Shown one piece after another: positions 1 to 8,524 of a stretch of 64,000 bases of DNA; the first letter of the stretch is position 1; the number at the start of each line of letters is the position of its first letter. The notes beneath the pieces are model-generated. The model worked only from the letters and a program-made list of their open reading frames with translations, was not told where the DNA came from and did no database searches. Location: the NCBI RefSeq assembly GCF_000720455.1, contig NZ_JOAK01000006.1, forward strand, positions 310,001 through 374,000, written 5' to 3'. Made by a program: the position numbers and the translations under genes. The DNA comes from Streptomyces virginiae. GTDB taxonomy: Bacteria > Actinomycetota > Actinomycetes > Streptomycetales > Streptomycetaceae.

Positions 1-158
1 ACACCGCAGTTGGTGACGGTGTACGGGAAACCGGGCGCGGCGGAGGGATCCCCGGCCGCCCCGTCCTGCCCGTCGCCGGGTGAACCGGCGCAGCCGGCCA
101 GGGATATGAGGAGCGCGACGGGGGTGAACGCGCGCAGGGCGGCGCGGGTACGCGACAT
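1..158 (-). CDS. Iron-siderophore ABC transporter substrate-binding lipoprotein, N-terminal part
   Basis: This is the first 52 residues of a secreted lipoprotein cut by the window edge. An ATG at 158 is preceded by GGAGAGG about 8 bases upstream. The first 23 residues form a type II signal peptide: positive n-region (MSRTRAALR), hydrophobic stretch, and lipobox LAGC with the lipidated Cys at about residue 23. A Gly/Asp/Ala linker follows, then the segment FPYTVTNCG, which is typical of the start of the FecB/FepB-type ligand-binding domain in actinobacterial siderophore receptors. The expected role is binding ferric siderophores at the outer face of the membrane for an ABC permease that should lie outside the window. 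The family call rests on the linker and the short TVTNCG motif only, so another binding-protein family is possible. Confidence 0.6.
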   Translation of the reverse strand, partial: MSRTRAALRAFTPVALLISLAGCAGSPGDGQDGAAGDPSAAPGFPYTVTNCG

Positions 159-390
159 GGCGGGGCCTCTCCGGGGGATCCGCGTCCCCTGGTCGACGTG
201 AAGGAGCAGAGGCGGTGCGTCAGTGTCTGACTCCCGGCCTCCCCGCGCGGGGAGAGCCGGTCACAGTGGCGGGACCGCACCGGAATCGCACCGGTTTCCT
301 GTCCTGCACCGCCTGGTTACGCGCCCCAGTCTGCCAGAACGCGCACGTGAGGTGGGGTGGGGGCCGCACACCTTCCGGCCCCTCCCGGGT
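159..390. other. Intergenic stretch without a gene
   Basis: This separates the start of the siderophore-binding lipoprotein from the 3' end of the decayed NmrA-like gene. I see only a short direct repeat of GCACCGG around 280-300 and no convincing reading frame, RNA gene or terminator. Confidence 0.4.
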
Positions 391-930
391 TCAGCGGAAC
401 AGGTGGGCGTTCTCCTCGGCCCACTGCCGCAACGACCTGCCCGGGGCGCCGGTGACCCGTGACACCGTGTCGCGCACTGCCAGCAGCCCGTCGTTGAGGT
501 CGCCGCCCGAGACATCGAGGACCGCGTCCGCGGCCTCCTCCCCGAAGACCGCGGCCATCCGGGCACGGGCCTGCTGCCGGCCGATCTCATCGACGGCGTC
601 CACATCATGGCGTTCGAGGCGAACTGCGTCGGGCGCAGGATCGTCCAGGCCATGCCGCTGTCCTGGAGCAGCCGCTCGACCGTCAGGTTCTCGTCGGCGG
701 CGCCCAAGTGCGGATGGGTCTGGACGGTGAGGGACGACACCAGCACCACGTGCTCCACGCCCCACCGCCGGGCTGCGGTGAGGACGTCCGCGTCCGGGCC
801 CATCCGCGACACGAGGAACGTCGCGCGCACCCCGTCCGGTGCGGGCTTCAGCGACTCCGGCACGGCGAAGTCGCCCTCGACGGCCTCGACCCCCTCGGGC
901 AACGTCGCCCGTGAGGCATCACGGGGCGAG
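391..930 (-). pseudogene. NmrA/YwnB-like NAD(P)-binding protein, truncated and frameshifted
   Basis: Two reading frames on the minus strand carry pieces of one atypical short-chain dehydrogenase of the NmrA family. Frame A (about 930 down to 600) has LPEGVEAVEGDF, then HVVLVSSLTV and WTILRPTQFASNAMMW, which are core family segments. Frame B (about 603 to 391) has the C-terminal part ending RQWAEENAHLFR. The N-terminal Rossmann strand with the GxxGxxG dinucleotide motif is missing, because homology starts at the equivalent of residue 45 or so. The stretch usually found between the ILRP motif and the C-terminal helix is also absent, so the join is probably a deletion plus a frame change near 600. 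No start or ribosome site fits. It is most likely a non-functional remnant. Confidence 0.7.
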
Positions 931-1011
931 TGCGCGCCGGCGCGGGTCGGTGGCAGACTGCTTCCTTGATCGCGGACACGGGTCCGCGGACGCGAAGGGG
1001 GATGCGTCGAA

Positions 1012-1554
1012 GTGCGCAGGGTGAGGTGGGCGGCCGCGGCCGCCGGTGCGGTGCTGTTGATCGCGGGGTGCGGCAGTGAGGTCGATTCGGCCCGGAGCCA
1101 TGGCGGTGACGCACCGTCAGCCGGCGGCTCCGCCCCGGCGAAGGCGGTTTCGGACGGCAGCCTGGACATCGCGGTGGTGAGGAAGGAGATAGCGGACGCC
1201 GCCACGGCGGCCGGGTTCACCGAGAGGACCCCGGACAAGATCCCGCCGGCCCTCGCGTCCTGCACGGTCAGGTGGCAGTCGGACGGCGCGAAGGTCACCG
1301 ACTCGAGGAAGTCCTACGACACCACGGTCGCCACGCTGGTCAACGGGGGCTGGAAGGAGAGCGGGAGCTACGAGGAACGGCAGTCGGTCACCAAGGCGTT
1401 CGACAAGAGCGGTTGGCGCCTCATCACCATCCACCAGCCCCAGGGCCGGGTGGACGGGACGGACCTGGACAGCTTCATCGCCGATGACACCGGGCCCGCG
1501 TGCGAGAAGCCCTTCCAGGAAGACCTGGCGGACAAGACGACGCCCAAGAAGTAG
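1012..1554 (+). CDS. Small lipoprotein of unknown function
   Basis: A 180-residue exported lipoprotein. The GTG start at 1012 is preceded by AAGGGGG about 11 bases upstream. Residues 1-20 form a lipoprotein signal with lipobox LIAGC and Cys20. After a Ser/Gly/Ala-rich linker to about residue 50 comes a compact mixed alpha/beta domain with two further cysteines (in ASCTVRW and GPACEKPF) that could form a disulfide. It ends in a lysine-rich tail. I recognise it only as one of the many Streptomyces membrane-anchored lipoproteins and cannot assign a ligand or pathway. It is a single gene between a pseudogene and a convergent acetyltransferase gene, so context gives no clue. Confidence 0.8.
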   Translation: MRRVRWAAAAAGAVLLIAGCGSEVDSARSHGGDAPSAGGSAPAKAVSDGSLDIAVVRKEIADAATAAGFTERTPDKIPPALASCTVRWQSDGAKVTDSRKSYDTTVATLVNGGWKESGSYEERQSVTKAFDKSGWRLITIHQPQGRVDGTDLDSFIADDTGPACEKPFQEDLADKTTPKK

Positions 1555-1573
1555 CTCCGCCGCGCTCCACCCC

Positions 1574-2050
1574 CTAGGGGGTGGTGATCAGGTCCATCCC
1601 GGGGTACTGGGCGGCGGTGAAGCCCGCGGTCCGGTATACGGGTTCGCCCGCGGAGCTGGCGTGCAGCTGGACGTAGTGGACGCCGAGCGCGTTCAGCCAG
1701 TCCACCAGTCCGGCGACGATCCGGCCGGCGTGCCCCTGCCCGCGGGCCGCCGTGTCCGTGACCATGCCGTCGATGTAGCCGCGCCGCCCGTCCGGCCACC
1801 GGGGGCCGGGCAGGTGGTACGTCACCCACGCCATGCCCGCGGCGCACAGGGGCTCGCCCGGTCCGCCGCCGACGACCAGGCAGGTGCAGTCGGCGCGGCC
1901 CCCCGAGACGCGTTCGGCGAACCAGCCGCGGGCGATGTCCCGCCAGGGCGCGTCGGCCGGTCCGGGATCGACGCCGAGCGCGTCGAGTGCCGTCGCCCGG
2001 AGCCGGATCAGCTCGGGTATGTCGGCGGTGGTCGCCGTACGGGGCTGCAT
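1574..2050 (-). CDS. GNAT family N-acetyltransferase
   Basis: A 158-residue cytoplasmic acetyl-CoA-dependent acyltransferase. I chose ATG at 2050 because the family begins here (MQPRTATTADIPELIRLR, strand 1 and helix 1). Frame extends upstream, but into the tRNA gene. Motif A is visible as YIDGMVTDTAARGQGHAG, the pyrophosphate-binding loop of GNAT folds, followed by a helix with LVDWLNALGV and the C-terminal strand YRTAGF. The acceptor substrate cannot be told from sequence. It is a single gene facing the lipoprotein gene, with 19 bases between their stop codons. Confidence 0.85.
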   Translation of the reverse strand: MQPRTATTADIPELIRLRATALDALGVDPGPADAPWRDIARGWFAERVSGGRADCTCLVVGGGPGEPLCAAGMAWVTYHLPGPRWPDGRRGYIDGMVTDTAARGQGHAGRIVAGLVDWLNALGVHYVQLHASSAGEPVYRTAGFTAAQYPGMDLITTP

Positions 2051-2123
2051 GGTCCGTGTCCTCCTTGGGGGGATCCCCAACTCGCTGCATACAGCACGGA
2101 CTTTAACCGGTCGCGGCCGCACG

Positions 2124-2160
2124 CCGTCGGGCCGGGTCCTGACAGGACCCGGCCCGACGG
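2124..2160 (-). terminator. Factor-independent terminator after tRNA-Trp
   Basis: Perfect inverted repeat with 18-base arms (CCGTCGGGCCGGGTCCTG and its complement) around a single central base, starting 16 bases beyond the tRNA 3' end in its direction of transcription. There is no U-tract, which is normal for Streptomyces I-shaped terminators. Confidence 0.8.
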
Positions 2161-2176
2161 CGGTGATCTGAACGGT

Positions 2177-2253
2177 TGGCAGGGGCGGCAGGATTTGAAC
2201 CTGCGGCCTACGGTTTTGGAGACCGTTGCTCTGACCAGCTGAGCTACACCCCT
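2177..2253 (-). tRNA. tRNA-Trp (anticodon CCA)
   Basis: Read on the minus strand, the gene starts AGGGGTG and closes with CGCCCCT, discriminator G and an encoded CCA (77 bases including CCA). The D arm carries AGCTCAGCTGGTCAGAGC, the anticodon stem ACGGT/ACCGT encloses the seven-base loop CTCCAAA with anticodon CCA, and the T arm has GGTTCAAATCC. The discriminator G agrees with tryptophan identity. From memory, the Trp tRNA of several Streptomyces lies beside secE-nusG. Those genes are not visible here, so this may be a relocated or extra copy; I did not check this. Confidence 0.95.
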
Positions 2254-2315
2254 TCGGTGAGAGCAACGATGGCACGGTCACGCCGGGGGCGCCAGTGAAT
2301 TGGGGGCCGTTCGGG

Positions 2316-2849
2316 TCAGCGGCAGAGGTCCATGACGGTGCCCTCGAAGTCGGGGAACTCCTCGGCCGCCAGCTCGATCACGGCGCCCGCCGAACGGCGC
2401 GAGTCCGGGGCGAACCGCTCGGCCACGGCCGTCAGGGCGTCGTCCGGGCGCGAGGTCCATTCGGCGCCGTACGGGGCGGCCGCCTCGTACGGGCCGCAGC
2501 CGTCGGCCAGCAGCCACAGGAAGTCGCCCAGATCGCGTGCCACGACGGCCGTCTCCCCCTCGGACCCGAGGAACACCACGGGCTGTTCGGCCGTCGGCAG
2601 GCCCGGCCGGACCAGCCAGAACGCCGCGTAGCCGCCCGTGCCGTCCTGGCCGAAGACGCGGAAGGCGTCCCCGTCCAGTTCGTTGTTCCCGGTCCACGCC
2701 CTGAACCAGTCGGTGGTGTCCTCGGCGGAGAGGAAGGCCCCGTAGGGCTCGAAGTCGATGCCGGCGCCGTCCGCGTAGTCGAGGGGAACCGCCATCGCGG
2801 CCGCGAGCGCGGCGGGGAACTGTCGATCGTCGGTGAGCGTCACTCGCAC
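2316..2849 (-). CDS. SMI1/KNR4-like (SUKH-type) protein
   Basis: A 177-residue soluble acidic protein starting with GTG at 2849. The pattern of alternating acidic turns and aromatic strands (FEPYGAFLSAEDTTDWFRAWTGNN, then FRVFGQDGTGGYAAFWLVR, VVFLGSEGETAVVARDLGDFLWLLADG) resembles the SMI1/KNR4 SUKH superfamily, whose bacterial members are often immunity proteins against contact-dependent or polymorphic toxins, or have housekeeping roles. No toxin gene lies nearby, so an immunity role is only a possibility. A 54-codon open frame (2853-3017) ends three bases upstream of the start, but I could not recognise it. Confidence 0.6.
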   Translation of the reverse strand: MRVTLTDDRQFPAALAAAMAVPLDYADGAGIDFEPYGAFLSAEDTTDWFRAWTGNNELDGDAFRVFGQDGTGGYAAFWLVRPGLPTAEQPVVFLGSEGETAVVARDLGDFLWLLADGCGPYEAAAPYGAEWTSRPDDALTAVAERFAPDSRRSAGAVIELAAEEFPDFEGTVMDLCR

Positions 2850-3176
2850 ACACTACCGAGGCGGCGCCGCCGCACGTCGGGCCAGGGCCGGGAGGAAGCC
2901 GCCGCGGGCGGTGCCGGAGCGCAACAGGTGCGGCCGGTCGAGCGTGTCGGGCAGCGCGTCGAGGGACAGGACCACCGCCCCACCGGCGCGTTCGGCGCTC
3001 GCGCACCAGTCGGCCATGGAGGGTCTTCTCGGGATCGAGCAGCACCGGGCCGCCCTCACCGGCCGGCTCGGCCGAGTTTCGGCCACCCCCTTGACCACTC
3101 TGGTCCAGACCAATAGTTTCCGGCATGCACCGCCGCACGCGCTCACGCCCGCTCCTCGCATCCGCAAAGGAAGCCC
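2850..3176. other. Divergent intergenic region upstream of the chitinase gene
   Basis: This 327-base stretch holds the chitinase promoter with its DasR-type box (3091-3119) and ribosome site (AAAGGAAG, 3166-3172). The first half contains a 54-codon minus-strand open frame (ATG at 3017, stop at 2853) ending just before the SUKH-like gene. Its protein (MADWCASAERAGGAVVLSLD...) matches nothing I know, so it could be a small gene or part of a degraded one. Confidence 0.4.
3091..3119 (+). promoter_or_regulatory. Chitinase promoter with DasR-type operator
   Basis: TTGACC (3091-3096) and TAGTTT (3114-3119) are spaced by 17 bases. The spacer contains the palindrome TGGTC-CA-GACCA (3101-3112), which matches the dre box recognised by DasR, the GlcNAc-sensing GntR regulator that represses chitinase genes in Streptomyces. 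The overlap of box and spacer suggests repression relieved by chitin breakdown products. Confidence 0.75.
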
Positions 3177-4508
3177 ATGCGCCGCAGCATGCTCGGCAGA
3201 CTGGCCGTAGCCGCCTGTTCCCTCTCCCTGCTGACCGCCTTCGCCCCCGCCGGCGGTGACGACGCAGGCGCCCCGGGCGGATCCGGCCGCTCGTACAAGA
3301 AGGTCGGCTATTTCACGCAATGGGGCGTCTACGGGCGGGACTTCCAGGTCCAGGACCTCGAAGCGAACGGCTCCGCCGGCAAGCTCACCCACATCAACTA
3401 CGCCTTCGGCAACGTCAGCGCGGAAGGCAGGTGCTTCACCGGCAACGTACCCGGCGAGGCCGACGCCTGGGCCGACTACGCCCGCCCGCTCGACGCCGCG
3501 AACTCCGTCGACGGGGTCGCCGACACCTGGGACCAGCCGCTCGCCGGCAACTTCAACCAGCTGCGCGAGCTCAAGGCCAAGCACCCCGGCCTCAAGGTGC
3601 TGATCTCGCTGGGCGGCTGGAGCTGGTCCACCCACTTCTCCGACGCCGCGCTCACCCCCGCCTCCCGCAGGGCCTTCGTCGCGTCCTGCATCGACCTCTA
3701 CATCAAGGGCAACCTCCCCCAGGACGGCACCCGCGGCGGCGCCGGAGCCGCCGCCGGGGTGTTCGACGGGATCGACCTCGACTGGGAGTGGCCCGGCTCC
3801 GCCGGCGACACCGACACCACGTACCGCCCCGAGGACAAGCGCAACTTCACCGAGCTCGTCAAGGAGTTCCGCACGCAGCTCGACGCCTACGCGCGGAGCC
3901 AGAAGCGGGGCACGAAGTACGAGCTGACCGCCTTCGTCCCGACCGCACCCGCCAAGATCGACGCGGGCTTCGACGTCCGCCGCATCATGCGCGACCTGGA
4001 CTTCGTCAACCTCCAGGGCTACGACTTCCACGTCTCCGGCGAACCGAGGACCGCGCAGCAGTCCGCGCTGTACGCCCACGGCGACTTCAGCGTCCAGGGC
4101 ACCGTGGAGGCCTGGCAGCGGCGCGGCGCGCCCGCGCACAAGCTCGTGATGGGCATGCCGTTCTACGGGCAGGGCTGGACCGGCGTCAGCGGCGGCGGGA
4201 ATGGCATGGGACAGCCCGCCACCGGGCCGGCGCCGGCCACCTGGGCCGCCGGGTACGAGGACTACAAGGCGCTGAAGAAGCTGGCCGACTCCGGCGCGTA
4301 CCAGGTCCACCGCGACCGGCGCGGCGGCCACGCCTGGCTGTTCGACGGCACCACGCTGTGGACGTACGACGACCCGCAGGTGCTGCGCGCCAAGACCGGA
4401 TACGTCCGCGAACACGGCCTGGGCGGTGCGATGTTCTGGTCGCTCGACGCGGACACGGCCGACGGCGAGCTGATCACGGCCGTCGACCGGGGCCTGCGCG
4501 GCCGCTGA
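3177..4508 (+). CDS. Secreted GH18 chitinase
   Basis: A 443-residue extracellular endochitinase of glycoside hydrolase family 18. ATG at 3177 follows AAAGGAAG. Residues 1-30 look like a signal peptide (MRRSMLGRLAVAACSLSLL...). The catalytic domain starts at KKVGYFTQWGVYGRDF (about residue 42) and runs to the C-terminus. The diagnostic DGIDLDWE motif ends with the acid/base Glu204, with Asp197, Asp200 and Asp202 alongside. LISLGGWSWS, the second family signature, is at about 142-151, and GQGWTGV and AMFWSLDAD close the barrel. No chitin-binding or fibronectin module is present, so this is a single-domain form. Regulation by DasR is likely from the promoter box. The GH20 gene at the far end of the window could act on its products. 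Confidence 0.95.
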   Translation: MRRSMLGRLAVAACSLSLLTAFAPAGGDDAGAPGGSGRSYKKVGYFTQWGVYGRDFQVQDLEANGSAGKLTHINYAFGNVSAEGRCFTGNVPGEADAWADYARPLDAANSVDGVADTWDQPLAGNFNQLRELKAKHPGLKVLISLGGWSWSTHFSDAALTPASRRAFVASCIDLYIKGNLPQDGTRGGAGAAAGVFDGIDLDWEWPGSAGDTDTTYRPEDKRNFTELVKEFRTQLDAYARSQKRGTKYELTAFVPTAPAKIDAGFDVRRIMRDLDFVNLQGYDFHVSGEPRTAQQSALYAHGDFSVQGTVEAWQRRGAPAHKLVMGMPFYGQGWTGVSGGGNGMGQPATGPAPATWAAGYEDYKALKKLADSGAYQVHRDRRGGHAWLFDGTTLWTYDDPQVLRAKTGYVREHGLGGAMFWSLDADTADGELITAVDRGLRGR

Positions 4509-4513
4509 CCGGC

Positions 4514-4549
4514 GCCGCCGGGCCGTGGACGTCCGTCCGGCCCGGCGGC
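4514..4549 (+). terminator. Terminator after chitinase gene
   Basis: GCCGCCGGGCC (4514-4524) pairs perfectly with GGCCCGGCGGC (4539-4549), six bases after the chitinase stop codon and before the serpin start. Confidence 0.6.
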
Positions 4550-4573
4550 GTCCCTCCACGTACGCTCCCCCGC

Positions 4574-5917
<1,344 letters not shown>

Positions 5918-6850
5918 AGGGCGGGACCCGCCCGGTGCCGCCGCGGCCGGACACCGACAGGGAGGCGGCGGCGATGCCGTGGGCCACGGCCTCCTGGAGG
6001 CTGTCGCCGAGGACGAGGCGGGCGGTGGCGGTGCCCGTGAAGCAGTCGCCCGCGCCCGTCGCGTCGACGGGCGCGGGATTGACGGGCACCGGGTGGTAGT
6101 CCGCCCCGCTGCCGTCGTCGAGCAGGAGCCGGCCCGCGCCGGCGGTGACGGCGACCGTACGGGCGCCGAGCGCGCGCAGGCGGGCGGCGGCCCGCCGCGG
6201 GTCGGTGGTGCCGACGAGGGCCTGCGCGTCGGCCGGGCAGGAGGTCTTGAGCAGTCCGGTCAGCGGGGCGATCCGGGTGAGCAGTTCCCTGGCCTCGGAC
6301 CGGCCGGTGAGCCGGGGGCGGAAGTTGGGGTCGTAGGTGAGGTGCCCGCCCGCGGCGTGGACGAGGCGTGCGGCGGCCAGTACGGCGGCCCGGCTGCTCG
6401 GTGACAGGGCACCCGTGATGCCGCTGGTGACGAGCGCCCCGCAGCGGGTCAGCAGGTCGCGCCAGGAGCCGACGTGCCCGGGGGCGAGGGTGGATCCGGC
6501 GCTGCGGGTGCGCCAGTAGACGAACTCGCGGTCGCCGTCGGGGTCGGCGGAGAGCAGGTAGGCACCGTTGGGGTGCGGGGCGCGGCGCACGTGCGAGACG
6601 TCCACGCCGAGTTCGGCGGCCCGGCGCAGCAACGGGACGCTGAGCTCGTCGTCGCCGACCACGGCGAGCAGGGCGGTGCGGGCTCCGGCGGCGGCCGCGG
6701 CGGCCGCCGCGTTGAGGGCGTCGCCGGAGTAGGAGATGCGGGCCGCGGTGCCGTCGGCGGCTTCGCGCAGGGCGGTGCCCGCGTGGATCTCGACCAGGAC
6801 CTCGCCGAGTACGAGGACGTCGTAGTCCGCGGCGGCCCGCGCCGTCACGG

Positions 6851-7522
6851 TCACGGCCGCGGCTCCGGGGCCGCGGCCCGGTGACCGGCGGTGCTCCGCT
6901 CCTCGTGGGCGCGGGCCGGAAGGGCCGCTCCGGTGAACACGGCGGCGAGTTCGGCCGGGTCGGCGGGCAGGCCGTCGCCGATGCCGACGGCGGTCGCGCC
7001 GGCGGCGAGCCACTCGGGGACCTCGCCGGGCCGGATGCCGCCGGTCGGGATGAGCACCGCGTCCGGCAGGACGGCCCGGACGGAACGGAGGAACCGCGGA
7101 CCGCCCACGTGGGCCGGAAAGACCTTGGCCGCCCCGGCCGCCCGGACGGCGGACGCGATCTCGGCGGGGGTGAACCCCCCTTCGATGAAGACGGCTTCGC
7201 GCCGCCGGGCGACCTCGCGGACCTCGGGCGCCGGGTACGGGGAGACCAGGAAGGCGGCGCCGGCGTCCAGGGCGGTCTCGGCCTGCACGGTGGTGGTCAC
7301 CGTACCCACGCCGATCAGGGCGGGACGTCGGTGCGCGTCGGCGAGCGCGGCCGTACGGGTGACGGCCGCGGACCAGCCGGGGGTGGAGGTGGTCAGCTCG
7401 ACGGCGCGGCAGCCCGCGGCGAGCAGGGCGGTGGTGGCGCGTACCGCGTCGTCGGCGTCGGCGTTGCGCAGCACCGGAAGGAGGCGCTGGGCTGCCAGCA
7501 CCGCGTACGGGTGGCTGGACAT
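6851..7522 (-). CDS. eda: KDPG/KHG aldolase
   Basis: A 223-residue class I aldolase that splits 2-keto-3-deoxy-6-phosphogluconate into pyruvate and glyceraldehyde 3-phosphate, the final step of the Entner-Doudoroff-type or hexuronate route. Seen directly are Glu42 in AVELTTST and the Schiff-base Lys133 in AAKVFPAHVGG, the same numbering as the E. coli enzyme. IGVGTV and IPTGGIRPGEVPEWLAAGATAVGIG form the phosphate-binding side. ATG at 7522 is the first codon of the family. The gene is the first of a two-gene operon with the kinase and is divergent from an IclR regulator. A 17-bp palindrome upstream of its start is the probable operator. Confidence 0.92.
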   Translation of the reverse strand: MSSHPYAVLAAQRLLPVLRNADADDAVRATTALLAAGCRAVELTTSTPGWSAAVTRTAALADAHRRPALIGVGTVTTTVQAETALDAGAAFLVSPYPAPEVREVARRREAVFIEGGFTPAEIASAVRAAGAAKVFPAHVGGPRFLRSVRAVLPDAVLIPTGGIRPGEVPEWLAAGATAVGIGDGLPADPAELAAVFTGAALPARAHEERSTAGHRAAAPEPRP

Positions 7523-7538
7523 GGTTCCCTCCCCGTTT

Positions 7539-7555
7539 GTTCCACGTAGTGGAAC
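7539..7555. promoter_or_regulatory. Palindromic operator between eda and the IclR gene
   Basis: GTTCCAC-gta-GTGGAAC is a perfect inverted repeat 16 bases upstream of the aldolase start. Its position in the divergent promoter region fits a binding site for the neighbouring IclR regulator. IclR proteins commonly recognise 15-17 bp near-palindromes of this kind. Confidence 0.65.
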
Positions 7556-7579
7556 TGCGTATCGTCTGGCGGAACGATG

Positions 7580-7591
7580 TGGTCCAGACCT
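7580..7591. promoter_or_regulatory. DasR-like box
   Basis: TGGTC-CA-GACCT differs by one base from the box in the chitinase promoter (TGGTC-CA-GACCA). It sits between the palindrome and the IclR start. This raises the possibility that the KDG/KDPG genes or their regulator belong to the GlcNAc/DasR regulon. Confidence 0.45.
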
Positions 7592-7611
7592 TACACACAA
7601 CGGGAGTTGTC

Positions 7612-8400
7612 GTGCCGTCGAATGCCGAGGAAGCCTCCGGGAGCGCGCGTACGGGCCGCTCGTCGGCAGCCGGTTCGGCGGCGGAGAAGTCCCTGCGCGT
7701 CCTGGAGGCGGTGGCGGCGCCGGGCGGCCCGCACCGGCTGACCGATGTGGCGGCGGTTGCCGCGGTACCCAAGTCGAGCGCCTTCCGCATCCTGGCCTCG
7801 CTGATCGACCAGGGGTTCGTACGCCAGGCACCCGGGAGCCGCTATGTCGTGGGGCCCCGGCTGCGCGCACTGTCCGCCCTGGTCGACGGTGGGGAGCCGG
7901 CCGGTATCGGGCGCGTCCTCGGCGAACTCCGGCGGACCACCGGCCAGACGGTCCACCTCGCCCTGCACAGCGGCGAGACGATCACCTACATCCGCAAACT
8001 GGAGGGCGACCAGCCCTTCCGGACGGCCTCCCGGGTCGGGATGCGCATGCCGCTGCACACGACGGCGATCGGCAAGGGCGTGCTGGCCCACCTGCCCGCC
8101 GGGGAGGTGGGCGACCTCGTGGCCGCCGCCGGGCTGCCGGGCCGGACACCGAACTCCCTCACGACCCCGCAGGCGCTGTACGCGCAGTTGGCGGCGGTCC
8201 GCTCCCTCGGCTACGCGATCGACGACGAGGAGAACGAGCCCACCATCCGCTGCATCGGGGCGGCGGTCCTCGGCCCGTCGGGCCGCCCGGTCGGCGGAGT
8301 GAGCGTCACCACCGTGACCTTCCTCGTCTCCCGCGAGGAAATCGAGTCGTACGCGCCCGCCCTGCGCGCCGCCGCGGAGGCGCTGGCGCCCCTGCTGTGA
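7612..8400 (+). CDS. IclR family transcriptional regulator
   Basis: A 262-residue DNA-binding regulator. I chose GTG at 7612, preceded by GGGAG six bases upstream; an in-frame TTG at 7537 lies inside the operator and is unlikely. The N-terminal winged helix-turn-helix covers about residues 22-85 (KSLRVLEAVA, HRLTDVAAVAAVPKSSAFRILASLIDQGFV). The C-terminal effector domain (about 95-260) has the HTTAIGKGVLAHLP and YAIDDEENEPTIRCIGAAV segments of IclR proteins that sense sugar-acid intermediates. Location divergent from eda-kdgK makes KDG or KDPG the likely ligand, in the manner of KdgR-type IclR regulators; this is inference. Confidence 0.9.
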   Translation: MPSNAEEASGSARTGRSSAAGSAAEKSLRVLEAVAAPGGPHRLTDVAAVAAVPKSSAFRILASLIDQGFVRQAPGSRYVVGPRLRALSALVDGGEPAGIGRVLGELRRTTGQTVHLALHSGETITYIRKLEGDQPFRTASRVGMRMPLHTTAIGKGVLAHLPAGEVGDLVAAAGLPGRTPNSLTTPQALYAQLAAVRSLGYAIDDEENEPTIRCIGAAVLGPSGRPVGGVSVTTVTFLVSREEIESYAPALRAAAEALAPLL

Positions 8401-8524
8401 CCCCGGTGGGTGCCCGGAAATGGCCTCCGGGAAAATTCTTCCGATTAACTGTTATCGAGGCCCCCGTCGGCGGTCTCCCATGTATCGGGCATCATCGACC
8501 GCCGGTACGGACAGGGACATTCAC

